From Palsa-504 sp963789225 (lineage in GTDB: Bacteria > Actinomycetota > Actinomycetes > Streptosporangiales > Streptosporangiaceae): DNA of 64,000 nt. Shown here one piece after another: positions 17,512 to 25,762 of this stretch. The stretch spans positions 105,901 to 169,900 of the forward strand of contig CAWBKD010000021.1 of the NCBI GenBank assembly GCA_963789225.1, in the 5' to 3' direction. Below the pieces are notes generated by a model that was not told where the DNA came from, made no database searches, and saw nothing but the letters and a program-made list of their open reading frames with translations. The position numbers and the translations under genes were made by a program. Position 1 is the first letter of the stretch. Every line of letters begins with the position of its first letter.

Positions 17512-19386
17512 ATGCCCCGGGAACCGTTCCCCGAACGCACGCCAGACGACCCGGACCCGGACAGCCCCCAACGGCGCCGGGCCGGCGAGCGCGCACCCGT
17601 CAGCGACGGCCAGCCTTCCGGGCAGGGCCTGTTCGTGTGCCTGCCGGCCGAGGAGCTGACCCTCGAAGGGTTCGCCCAGCACGGCCGGTCCGACACGATG
17701 GCGCCGGGCGCGCTGCTGGCCACCGTGCTGGACGCGGTCGTGGGCGAGGGCGGCTCCGGCCTGGCCGGGCTGGCCGATGACCAGCTGATCGGGATCATCT
17801 CGGCCGCCCGGCGGATGGAATCCCGGACCGCCTGGACGCTCATGGCCGCCCTGGCCGAGCTGGCCCGCCGCCGCCCGGCCACCGGGCCCGGGGACAGCGG
17901 CCAGTACGGGTTCAGCGACTTCGCCCCCGACGAGGTGGCCGCCGAGCTGCGGCTGAGCGTCCAGTCCGCCGCCGGGCAGATGATGTACGCGGTCGCGGTC
18001 GAGGACCGGCTGCCGCGCAGCTTCGCCGCGCTGGCCGCCGGGCAGATCCACCCGGTCCACCTGCGGATCATCGAGGACGAGACCCGGATCCTGAGCGGCG
18101 AGCTGGCCGCGGCGGCCGACGAGGTCCTGGCCGAGAAGGCCCAGTCCACGACGTTCGGGGAGCTGCGGTACGCGGCGCGCCGGCTGGTCCTGAAGCTGGA
18201 TGCGGACGCCGCCCGCAAGCGCAAGCAGGCGGCGGCCACGCGCGAGGCGCAGGTGCGCCGGTTCCGTGAGGATTCCGGGAACGCGGGGATGATCGCCCGG
18301 GAACTGCCGCCCGCTGAGGTGCTGGCGGCCTGGCAGCACCTCGACCAGCGGGCCCATGACCTGCGCGCGGCCGGGATGCCCGGCTCGCTGCGCGAGCTGC
18401 GGATCCAGGCGTACCTGGACCTGCTCCAAGAACGAGACAGCCGCCTGGCCCCCGGTGCCCCGGACACCGGTCAGGCCGGCCGTGCAACCGAACCGGGCGG
18501 CGAAGACCCGCCAGGCGGGAACGACGGACCCGCCGGTCCGCCAGGCGGAGACGGTGGCCGCGGCCCGGGCGGGAATGGCGGCCCAGCCTCCGGCCCGCAG
18601 GGCGACAGAGGCGGGACTGGCCCTATCGGCCCCGCCCGCCGGGCCGGGCAGGACCAGGGCCCGAGTGTGGCGGCACTGATCAACATGACCGTGCCCCTGG
18701 ACACCGTGCTCGGCCTGTCCGCCACGCCGGGGGAAGTCGCCGGGTACGGGCCGCTGGACGCCGACGACGCCCGCGACCTGGTGGCCGCCGCCGCGCGGCA
18801 CCCGGACACGAGGTGGTGCGTGACCGCGCTGCATCCCGACGGCACCGCGGCCGCGCACGGCTGTGCCCGCGGCCGGCACCCCCCGCCGCCCGCACCCCGC
18901 CCCGCCGGCCCGGACCCACCGCCACCCGCTCCCGGTCCCGTCGGCCCGCACCCCCCGCCGCCCGCACCCCGCCCGGCCGGCCCGGACCCACCGCCACCCG
19001 CTCCCGGTCCCGTCGGCCCGGACCCACCGCCCGGCAACTCCGGTCCCGCCGACACCGGCAGCCCTCCCGGCCCGAACCCGCCACCCGGAACCGCCACCGG
19101 CGGCAGCCCTCCCGGTCCGGACCTGCCAACCGGGGCGCGGGACTACCTGGCCAGGCTGCGGATCCAGATGACCCCGGTGGCCCGCGGCCACTGCGACCAC
19201 ACCCGGGCCGAGAGCGGGTACCGGCCCAGCCGGGCCCTGGCCCACCTGATCAAGGTCCGCAACACCCGCTGCACCGCGCCGGGGTGCGGGCGGCCCGCCG
19301 CCCGCTGCGACCTGGACCACAGCCTGGCCTGGGACAACGGCGGCATCACATGTGAATGCGACCTAGCCCCACCGTGCGAACGATAA
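17512..19386 (+). pseudogene. DUF222/HNH endonuclease (13E12 family), 5' part of a split gene
   Basis: 624 residues. The DUF222 region (about 60-330) includes ARRMESRTAWTLMAALAELA and LAAGQIHPVHLRIIEDET. A Pro/Gly-rich linker (about 330-540) contains a perfect 72-bp duplication. The HNH region begins RNTRCTAPGCGRPAARC then DLDHSLAWDNGGI, giving the first His and the Cys ligands. The protein then ends LAPPCER, whereas relatives continue LCRRHH and 30-40 more residues. That missing ending is present in frame at 23741-23869, so the gene was interrupted near 19377. Without the HH of the motif it should not be catalytic. Confidence 0.8.
18871..19014 (+). repeat. Tandem 72-bp repeat inside the HNH linker
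   Basis: Units 18871-18942 and 18943-19014 encode 24 residues each of Pro/Ala/Gly-rich linker (HPPPPAPRPAGPDPPPPAPG in both) and are nearly identical; a partial third unit follows at 19015. The length is in frame, so only the linker length changes. Confidence 0.85.
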
Positions 19387-19488
19387 CGACACACGTCAAC
19401 CGTCCGCCTCTGGTACGGGTCTCGTTTTATTCGTCGGCCGCCGTTCCGGGCGTTGATCTGGCTGAACGCTGCGTGTGGGGGTGCTGGG

Positions 19489-19725
19489 TCAGGCGGTCCG
19501 GCGCAGTTCGTGCTCGACTGCCCGGCGGATCCACGCCGATAGCGACCGGTCGTCGGCATCGGCCGCGCGGCGGGCCTGCTCCAGCAGTTCCGGGGGGAAC
19601 CGCACGGGCACCGGTGTGCCCAGCCGGGAGGCGTGGCGTCGGCGGGCCGGTCCCTGCGGCTCCTGGTTTTCCGGCTGCGCGTAGAAATCGAATTCCTGCT
19701 CAGGTGTCATAGGCGTGTTCGTCAT
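19489..19725 (-). CDS. Ribbon-helix-helix protein, probable antitoxin
   Basis: 78 residues. The C-terminal half PVPVRFPPELLEQARRAADA then SLSAWIRRAVEHELR is a typical ribbon-helix-helix (strand plus two helices) that dimerises and binds DNA. The N-terminal 35 residues are polar and could contact a toxin. The gene overlaps the upstream BrnT-like gene by 26 bases. The order toxin then antitoxin matches BrnT/BrnA systems, in which the antitoxin represses the operon. Confidence 0.65.
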   Translation of the reverse strand: MTNTPMTPEQEFDFYAQPENQEPQGPARRRHASRLGTPVPVRFPPELLEQARRAADADDRSLSAWIRRAVEHELRRTA

Positions 19726-20029
19726 CGGTCTCTCCGGTACTGGGCGGCAAGCCTGTCCGCCGCCTCATAGCAGCCGATCGGACGGCATCTGTGCGGGTCA
19801 CCGCTGCGCGCGGGAGCAGCGGGATCACCAGCACCCGGCCTCCGACCTCGGCGCACATGAGCCAGTGCGCTGGCGGCTTGGCCGGGTAAAACAGCGGGTC
19901 GCTGGCCCACACGTCATCAATGTCATCGATTCCGAAGTGCGGATGCTTGAACAGGTGCGCGGCCTGGGTGTCGATCTCAAACGGGTCTTCCTCATCCAGC
20001 AGGTCCAGATCGAACCGCTCATCACCCAC
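19700..20029 (-). CDS. BrnT-like toxin candidate (DUF497-like)
   Basis: 109 residues. FEIDTQAAHLFKHPHFGIDD, the strand SDPLFYP and GGRVLVIPLLPRAAVTRT followed by a basic RSAAMRRRTG resemble the BrnT fold, a RelE-like ribonuclease. The match is by pattern only and the first acidic 15 residues are unusual. The start is a GTG at 20029; an in-frame alternative is lacking. It shares a transcript with the downstream RHH gene. If inactive it could be a degraded toxin. Confidence 0.5.
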   Translation of the reverse strand: MGDERFDLDLLDEEDPFEIDTQAAHLFKHPHFGIDDIDDVWASDPLFYPAKPPAHWLMCAEVGGRVLVIPLLPRAAVTRTDAVRSAAMRRRTGLPPSTGETDDEHAYDT

Positions 20030-20041
20030 TTGAGGATTGTA

Positions 20042-22336
20042 TTACAAGCGGCTACCGACTAGCCAGCGGACCTGGGCGCACAAGCTTACCGACAGGCTGG
20101 CGGATTCAGGTGCTGCGTATTCCCGTCCGGGTGTTGCTGTCTGTAGCTGTTTTGCATGGGGTGGCATGTTCGTGAGGTCCGGGCTGACGACGGCGCGGTC
20201 ATGTTGTAACGCTGGTTGCGGGTGTGGCGTGAGTTCGTGCATCAGGAAGGCCAGGTTGTCGGCGGTCAGCTCGTTGCGCTGGGTCTGGGTGGAGCCGTGG
20301 CCGTGGCCGGCGTGCGGCTCGATGCGCAGCAGGACCGGCCGGCCGGACGCGGTGGCTGCCTGCAGCCGGGCGGTCATCTTGGCTGGCTGCCAGACCGGCA
20401 CGCGCGGGTCGTTCAGGCCCGCGGTGATCAGCACAGCCGGGTAGCAGGCGCCGTCGTCCACTCGCAAGTAGGAGTCGGTGATCAGCAGGTCGCGCAGGCC
20501 GGGCTCGGTGCTGACGCTGCCCATTTCGGGCACGTTGACGGGGCCGTTCTCGCTGAACTCGAACCGGGTCGAGTTGGTCTCCGGGACCTGCATGATCATC
20601 GCGGCCCACAGGTCAGGGCGCCGGACCAGGGCACCGCCGGCGGGGATGCCCCCGGCGCTGGCGCCCTGTCCGGCCAGCCGCTTCGGGCTGGTGTAGCCCC
20701 GGGTGATCAGGTACTCGGCGCAGTCGATGAAGTCGGTGATGGTGTTCTCCTTGCGCGGCCCCAGCCCGGCCTCGTGCCATCCGCGGCCGTACTCGCCGCC
20801 GCCGCGCAGGCCGGCCCGGGCATAGACACCGCCGCGCTCGTACCAGGCGAGCATCTCCGGCTCGAACAGCCGGGCCGGTACGGCTCCGTAGGAGCCGTAG
20901 CCGCTCAGGATCGCCGGGTTGGCGCCGTCGAGGGCGAGCCCCTTGCGGTGGATGACCCGCAGCGGGATGAGCGTGCCGTCGCGGGCCGGTGCCCGCAGGT
21001 CGGAGACGACGATGTCGCTGAAGTCGGCCGTGGCCGGCGGCAGCCATCCGGTGTCGGTGACCGCGCCGGCCGGGCCGTCGTACCGGTAGACCTGCGAGGG
21101 CTGGGTCCAGGAGTTCAGCACGATGAACGCCTCGGGCCGGTCTGGGTGAGTGGTCCACTGCTCGATGGCACCGTCGGCCGGGAGCGGCACGTCCCGTGGG
21201 GTTCCGCCGGCCAGCGGCACCTGGCGGACCCGGCTGAGGCCGGCGTCGCGCTCGTGCACCAGGAGCTGATCGCCCATGACCCGGATCGCGACGATGGCCC
21301 GCTCACCTTCCGGCAGCACGACGGCCGCGCCCGCGAGGTCGGGCGCGGCGAGCGGCACCTTCACGACCTGGGCACGGGGCGCGTCGCGGTGGGTGACTAG
21401 GTACAGGTCATCGCCGTGCAAGGCAAAGGCGGTCACTCCGCCGTCCGGCCCGGCCACCTGCTGCCACGGGCAGGCCGGCGGATCGGCGAGCCCGGCGCGC
21501 GGCGCGACGTACAGCGTGCTGTCCGACATTTCCTCGCCGATCGGTTGGCCTACCGCGCTGTGCGAGATGATCGCGATCATCCACTCCGACCCCGGCGGGG
21601 TGAGCACGAACGGACGGTCGACCGGGGTCATCGCCACCCGGGAGCTCAGGCCGCGGGCCAGCACCACCAGATCGCTGGCGGCCGGGGTGCCCAGCCGGTG
21701 CAGGCAGGCCCGGCTGTCGTGCCGCCGCTGCTGCGGCGGCGTCCCGGGCGGCGGGGTGAGGTAACGGTGGCAGAGCAGGGCGTCGCCGTCCGGCAGCCAG
21801 CTGACCGCGCCGTGGAATGTTCCCGGTACGGCGTCCTCGCGCAACCCGCCGCTGCCGGCGTCTACGACCCGCAGCGTGCTCTGCTCCGAGCCGCCCTGGG
21901 AGATGCCGCAGGCGACTAGGTGCCCGCCGGGCGAGGGCACGAACCAATCCAGGCTGCTGTGCTCCGGGCCTGGCAGCACGGCCGGGTCGAGCAGGACCCG
22001 CCTGGCCCGGCCGTCATCGGCCATCAGCGCCGGCGAGCCGCCGTCGGCTCCCTGCAGGAAGAACATCCGGTCTCCGGCCAGCTTGAACGACGGCCTCCGG
22101 GGGGCCCCGGCGGTGAGCTCGGTGACCCGGGCCCGCAGGCCGTCCCGGCCGGGCAGCCCGGCCAGCACCGAGGCGGCGTAGGCCCCCTGCCCGGACAGCC
22201 ATTCGCGCATTTCCTCGCCGTCGGCATCCTCCATCCACCGGTAAGGGTCGGCCAGGACGATGCCGAAGCGCTCCTCCCGCACCACGTCCACACGTGCCAC
22301 AGGTGGAGCTCCGGCTGGCCAGGACGAGTCAGGCAT
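20042..22336 (-). CDS. Prolyl oligopeptidase family serine peptidase (S9A)
   Basis: 764 residues from the ATG at 22336. The N-terminal DPYRWMEDADGEEMREWLSG is the S9A lid-proximal signature, followed by a beta-propeller (about 75-410) and an alpha/beta-hydrolase domain. The catalytic triad is Ser560 in GQGASAGG, Asp643 in LNDPRVPVWQ and His678 in AGHGHG. No signal peptide is evident, so it is probably cytosolic and cleaves short proline-containing peptides. Family members end near FLMHEL; here about 60 further low-complexity residues follow, suggesting loss of the original stop. It lies inside the insertion. Confidence 0.88.
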   Translation of the reverse strand: MPDSSWPAGAPPVARVDVVREERFGIVLADPYRWMEDADGEEMREWLSGQGAYAASVLAGLPGRDGLRARVTELTAGAPRRPSFKLAGDRMFFLQGADGGSPALMADDGRARRVLLDPAVLPGPEHSSLDWFVPSPGGHLVACGISQGGSEQSTLRVVDAGSGGLREDAVPGTFHGAVSWLPDGDALLCHRYLTPPPGTPPQQRRHDSRACLHRLGTPAASDLVVLARGLSSRVAMTPVDRPFVLTPPGSEWMIAIISHSAVGQPIGEEMSDSTLYVAPRAGLADPPACPWQQVAGPDGGVTAFALHGDDLYLVTHRDAPRAQVVKVPLAAPDLAGAAVVLPEGERAIVAIRVMGDQLLVHERDAGLSRVRQVPLAGGTPRDVPLPADGAIEQWTTHPDRPEAFIVLNSWTQPSQVYRYDGPAGAVTDTGWLPPATADFSDIVVSDLRAPARDGTLIPLRVIHRKGLALDGANPAILSGYGSYGAVPARLFEPEMLAWYERGGVYARAGLRGGGEYGRGWHEAGLGPRKENTITDFIDCAEYLITRGYTSPKRLAGQGASAGGIPAGGALVRRPDLWAAMIMQVPETNSTRFEFSENGPVNVPEMGSVSTEPGLRDLLITDSYLRVDDGACYPAVLITAGLNDPRVPVWQPAKMTARLQAATASGRPVLLRIEPHAGHGHGSTQTQRNELTADNLAFLMHELTPHPQPALQHDRAVVSPDLTNMPPHAKQLQTATPGREYAAPESASLSVSLCAQVRWLVGSRL

Positions 22337-22537
22337 AAACCGACGCCTACCACAAGAACCGCCACGCACCAACTCTTGTGAGCCACGCCCCGGCGAGACC
22401 CTGCGGACACGGCCCGGGCCCCTGGCCCGGGGGGATGAGGACCGCGGGGCCACCCGGCCCAGAGGCAGGGGAATTCCGCCTCCTGGCCCACAGCTCTGCC
22501 GCCATCGCGGAAACCTCGTTATGCGAAAGAGCCGAGA

Positions 22538-23410
22538 CTAACTGCTGGTCCACCAGTCTGCACCGCAGTAACGGCGGGGAACTGGCGGCTGCTGGGGCAC
22601 ATGAAGGCCGTGCCGATGCAGGAAGCGGGCGAACCAGCTGGGGTCCTCAAGGATCTGGCCATAGATCCAGGAGTAGCGCCCGAGGTTCCTCAGCTCGGTG
22701 GCCGCCAGGGCCGGGCCGATGATCTCGCCCATGCTCTGGAACTCCAGCGCGCATACGCTCATGTGCAGCCAGGTGGAACGGGCATCGTAGGCTCCCGCGG
22801 GAGGCGGCGGGGGATCCGGCCAGCGCCTGCTGGCCTCGGCTGTCGCCTCGTCGAGGCCGGGGCCTTCCAGCCAGTGCAGCTGCTCATGCACGAACGTGGC
22901 CAACGCGCTGGCCGGACGCCCAGCCAGCAGGCGAGGGCTGATGGTCAGCGGATGACTGAAGCCGCCGCGGATGCTCTCGTCGACGATGACCAGGTCGGTG
23001 AACATCCAGCGCCGCAGATCATGCTCGGTCAGGGCGCGGCGCAGCCCGGTCGCGCCGGCCATCTCCTCATCCGTGCCAGAAGCAGCCCGGACATCCACGC
23101 CAGACGCGGCCACTCCTGGGGCGAGCCAGCCGGGACTGTCCTGGCCAGACCCTCCAGGCGGGAGCCCTCCGGGCCGTCCGGCCGCCAGGCAACTGCGGCA
23201 GCGGCGAAGGTGCGGCAGGTAGCTGGCATCCCACGGCTGGCCGATAGGTGTCAGGTGCTCGTCGTGGCGGCCGCACACCGCACCTCCGTCACAGCGCCAG
23301 GCGTGCAGGACGATCCGGCCGGTGGCGAAATCGATCTCGCGGCCCCGGAACTGCTCGATCCTCGCCTGGCGGTCAATGACTTCCTCAGCCGCGGACAGAC
23401 CGCCACTCAC
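22538..23410 (-). CDS. Uncharacterised protein with HExxH zinc-peptidase-like motif
   Basis: 290 residues, not recognised as a named family. The N-terminal third has a Cys/His cluster (HLRRCRSCLAAG) and a CDGGAVCGRH segment that could bind a metal. The centre has VIVDESIRGG, then FVHEQLHWLEGPG, where HEQLH (175-179) is an HExxH zinc motif, and a downstream Glu pair (LDEATAEASRRW) could supply the third ligand. This looks like a minimal metallopeptidase or a catalytically dead relative. The C-terminus reads GRYSWIYGQILEDPSWFARF. No signal peptide is seen. It is transcribed alone inside the insertion. Confidence 0.55.
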   Translation of the reverse strand: MSGGLSAAEEVIDRQARIEQFRGREIDFATGRIVLHAWRCDGGAVCGRHDEHLTPIGQPWDASYLPHLRRCRSCLAAGRPGGLPPGGSGQDSPGWLAPGVAASGVDVRAASGTDEEMAGATGLRRALTEHDLRRWMFTDLVIVDESIRGGFSHPLTISPRLLAGRPASALATFVHEQLHWLEGPGLDEATAEASRRWPDPPPPPAGAYDARSTWLHMSVCALEFQSMGEIIGPALAATELRNLGRYSWIYGQILEDPSWFARFLHRHGLHVPQQPPVPRRYCGADWWTSS

Positions 23411-23734
23411 CCGACCTCCCCGGTCCCGGACTACCTCCTACCGGCAGTATGCGGCCAGCAGGCCCACCGTCTCGGTTCCCGGTGCCGGGCTGTTTGCTAG
23501 TGGCCGGGCGAGAAGAACTGCTCGCCGTCGTTGCCGCCGAGCAGGAACGTGAAGCGGGCGAGATCGCCGCGGAGCGGTCCGGGGCGAAACAAAGTGAGCG
23601 TGCGGCTGCTGCAGGCCTTCGACCTATCCCTGCGCTGCTGCCGCACTCTGACTCGCAGGAAACCTGGGGACTGAGCCAACATGCATCCACCGTCTTCCCA
23701 GATCAACGGCTACATCTACAGATGCAGTGATATT
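23411..23734. other. Gap at the right end of the insertion
   Basis: The 324 bases hold the start region of the HExxH gene. A short plus-strand frame at 23449-23730 encodes a helical, Glu/Ala-rich middle (REELLAVVAAEQEREAGEIA) that could be a small gene but has no good ribosome site. No inverted repeat matching the left boundary was found. Confidence 0.4.
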
Positions 23735-23740
23735 CCGCTC

Positions 23741-23869
23741 TGCCGGCACCACCATCGCTGTAAGCAGACCGAGGGATGGCACCTGGCCCAACCCGAACCC
23801 GGCGTCCTGGTCTGGCGGACTCCGGCAGGCCGCACCTACACCATCGCCCCGGCTGAATACCCGGTCTAG
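23741..23869 (+). pseudogene. C-terminal remainder of the split HNH gene
   Basis: The frame reads CRHHHRCKQTEGWHLAQPEP then GVLVWRTPAGRTYTIAPAEY and stops. This is the standard ending of 13E12/DUF222 HNH proteins, containing the HH of the HNH motif. It continues exactly where the gene beginning at 17512 breaks off, on the same strand. A short frame from an ATG at 23681 includes it but is probably not translated as a functional protein. Confidence 0.75.
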
Positions 23870-23890
23870 CGGCGGGATAGCCAGGAGACC

Positions 23891-23904
23891 GTAACGGGCG
23901 TTAC
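23891..23904. promoter_or_regulatory. Inverted repeat GTAACG-gg-CGTTAC
   Basis: A perfect 6-bp dyad separated by two bases, 31 bases before the DUF1707 start. It is too short for a terminator without a T run and is better placed as an operator in the DUF1707 promoter. Confidence 0.4.
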
Positions 23905-23935
23905 GCTCCCTTCATCTTGGTGGGGAGGCGTCGTG

Positions 23936-24442
23936 ATGGCAGGGCCTGGCGAAAACGCAGCGGCCGCAGCAGGCCGAGGCAAGGGCCACCTCCGCGCGTC
24001 CCACGCCGACCGCGAGCAGGTGATCGGCACCCTGAAGGAGGCGTTCGTCCAGGGTCGGCTGACCGCGGATGAACTCAACGGGCGGGTTGATCAGGTGTAC
24101 GCGTCGCGCACGCATGGGGAACTGGCCGAGGTGACCGCCGACATCCCCACCGAACTCACCAGAGCCAGGTCCCCGCGCGACCCGTGGCGGGCCACGAAGA
24201 CCGCCTGGGTCGCGGTCTACGCGTTGATCCTGCCGGGCCTCATCACCCTCGCCGCCCTCCCTGGTGGGCCCGCTCCGCTCACCGTCGCGAAGGTGGTCAC
24301 CTACGCCGCGGTCACATACGCCGTTTTCTGGATCATCGGCGTGTCCGTGGCGGTTGCCTCCCGTCTCGGTAAGCGCTCCGGTGCCCAGTCGCCGCCGCGG
24401 TCAGCACCCGGTGTCGATCGGTACCGGCACCCCACGCCATGA
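23936..24442 (+). CDS. DUF1707 membrane protein
   Basis: 168 residues. LRASHADREQVIGTLKEAFV then GRLTADELNGRVDQVYAS is the DUF1707 (SHOCT-like) domain at residues 20-75, a short helical module frequent in actinobacteria and often attached to membrane segments. Two helices follow (about 95-115 and 122-145). The function is unknown; a role in oligomerisation or DNA binding has been proposed for the domain. A GTG three bases upstream is an alternative start. Its stop overlaps the next DUF1707 gene (ATGA). Confidence 0.75.
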   Translation: MAGPGENAAAAAGRGKGHLRASHADREQVIGTLKEAFVQGRLTADELNGRVDQVYASRTHGELAEVTADIPTELTRARSPRDPWRATKTAWVAVYALILPGLITLAALPGGPAPLTVAKVVTYAAVTYAVFWIIGVSVAVASRLGKRSGAQSPPRSAPGVDRYRHPTP

Positions 24443-25063
24443 TCGAGCCCGGAAGCGAGCCGGCCGTAGAGACAGGCAGTGACGAGCTCCTGCCCGTCTA
24501 TCGCTACCAGGTGACCAGCACTCTCAAGGCCGCGCTGGTGCAAGGCCGGGCTCACCGAGGACGAATTCGACGAACGCATGGGCCAGGCGGCTGCCGCGCC
24601 CTCCCGCGCCGAGCTCGCCGCGCTCGTCGCGGATCTCCCCGTCGGCCGGATGGACGCTCCGGCCAGGCCGCCGACGAGCAAGGATGTCCGGGTAGGCGTC
24701 GGGGTGACCATCGCCGCGGCCGGCGTGATTGCGGCCATCCTGCTGACGAGCCCCGATAACGGGCTGGCGTTCCTGGCCTTCATTCTCGCGGCCGTCACCC
24801 TGCTCGTGGCCCCGATCGTAACGCTGGGCATGATGGTCGACGTGCGGCGTCAGAAGCGGCATGGCGGCCAGCTACCGTCGTGGCCAGCCGCGGGCGCCCC
24901 GCCATCCCAGCGCCCGGCATCCGCCGCCCCGGCCGAACCACTCCCGCCGATCGACCGCGGTCAGCAGCACACCGTTGAAGCGGCTCGAAGCGACCATGCC
25001 CGTCGGCGATCACCCGGCATCGCGTACCCGATCTGGGGGGTTTTGCCCGCAAAACGCATATGA
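24439..25063 (+). pseudogene. Second DUF1707 membrane protein, frameshifted
   Basis: The first frame reads YRYQVTSTLKAALVQGR and then leaves the family; the second frame supplies FDERMGQAAAAPSRAELAAL, the rest of the domain and two membrane helices (from 24700). The shift is near 24550, where ggccgggctcacc has one G more than needed for GRLTEDEFDER. Either the gene is broken or the assembly has an extra base. The ATG overlaps the upstream paralogue, so they were an operon of tandem duplicates. Confidence 0.7.
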
Positions 25064-25105
25064 CCTGGTCACACTCCGGCCGGATCCGTGCGTACCATGT
25101 TCTGA

Positions 25106-25762
25106 ATGAGCGATACCCGGACCTGCGAGCAGTGCGGCGCTGTCTTCGCGCCGCGCCGTGAGCATGCCCGGTTCTGCTCCACCTCCTGCCGGGTGGCCTG
25201 GAACCGCGAGCGCGCGGGCGGCCTGGGGGTAGAGGTGACGGCGCTCGACTGGACCGTGGCCGCGATGTGCGACGTTCTCGAGTGGCTAAGCGGAGCGGGG
25301 GAGCGGGACCGGTCGCAGGCCTTCGCCGTCATCAGCGAGGCGGTGTGGTGGGTTACCATCGTCGACGCCACGCTGATGCGCTACCACGTCGAGGCCTACG
25401 AGGCCGTCATGGCGGCTCGCTCTCCCGCCGAACGCCGGCTCACCGAGGGCACCTTCGGTGGCTTGCGCTTCGTCAGGAACCAGATGGGCTACCACGTCGA
25501 CCAGGCTGACTTCGTCAAGCCGGGCGACGGCTGCATCATGGCCTGGTCGTGGCGGTCAATGCCCGCGCCTGCCCTCGCCCTGCTTCCGCCCCGCGGGCAG
25601 GCCTGGGAGATGGCGCGCTACCAGGCGTACCAGGCCCACCTGGCCGGGCACACCATGGAAGAGGTGTTCGGCCCGGCCGCCGCGTTCCTCAAGCAGGTGT
25701 CCGAACGGGCCGCCCTCCTCGCCGCGGCCACCGAGCCGAACCCGAACATCCGGGCGGTGTGA
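25106..25762 (+). CDS. Zinc-ribbon protein of unknown function
   Basis: 218 residues. TCEQCGAVFAPRREHARFCS then TSCRVAWNRER forms a CxxC...CxxxC treble-clef-like zinc ribbon at residues 6-33, similar to FCS or MYM-type fingers. The remaining 180 residues are helical, with FGGLRFVRNQMGYHVD and WEMARYQAYQAHLAGHTMEE, and do not match a family I recognise. Similar proteins appear singly in actinomycete genomes. The MFS gene begins within its stop codon (GTGA), so the two are coupled. Confidence 0.6.
   Translation: MSDTRTCEQCGAVFAPRREHARFCSTSCRVAWNRERAGGLGVEVTALDWTVAAMCDVLEWLSGAGERDRSQAFAVISEAVWWVTIVDATLMRYHVEAYEAVMAARSPAERRLTEGTFGGLRFVRNQMGYHVDQADFVKPGDGCIMAWSWRSMPAPALALLPPRGQAWEMARYQAYQAHLAGHTMEEVFGPAAAFLKQVSERAALLAAATEPNPNIRAV

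Larger units (their letters stand above)
19378..23740. mobile_element. 4.36-kb insertion splitting the HNH gene
   Basis: The boundaries come from protein logic: the 5' HNH fragment ends at a TGC codon (19375-19377) and the C-terminal remainder resumes at a TGC codon (23741-23743) in the same orientation. The insert carries a BrnT-like/RHH pair, a prolyl oligopeptidase and an HExxH protein, all on the minus strand. No integrase, transposase, long terminal inverted repeat or clear target duplication is visible. In mycobacteria REP13E12 genes are known prophage integration sites, which makes this a plausible hot spot. The exact ends could be off by tens of bases. Confidence 0.6.

Noticed and set aside
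17284..19320. Long minus-strand frame of 678 codons opposite the HNH gene
   Set aside because: Composition is repetitive Gly/Arg/Ala with no motifs, mirroring the Pro-rich linker on the coding strand.
25549..25758. N-terminal extension of the MFS transporter
   Set aside because: It overlaps the zinc-ribbon gene in another frame; the coupled GTG at 25759 is a natural start.
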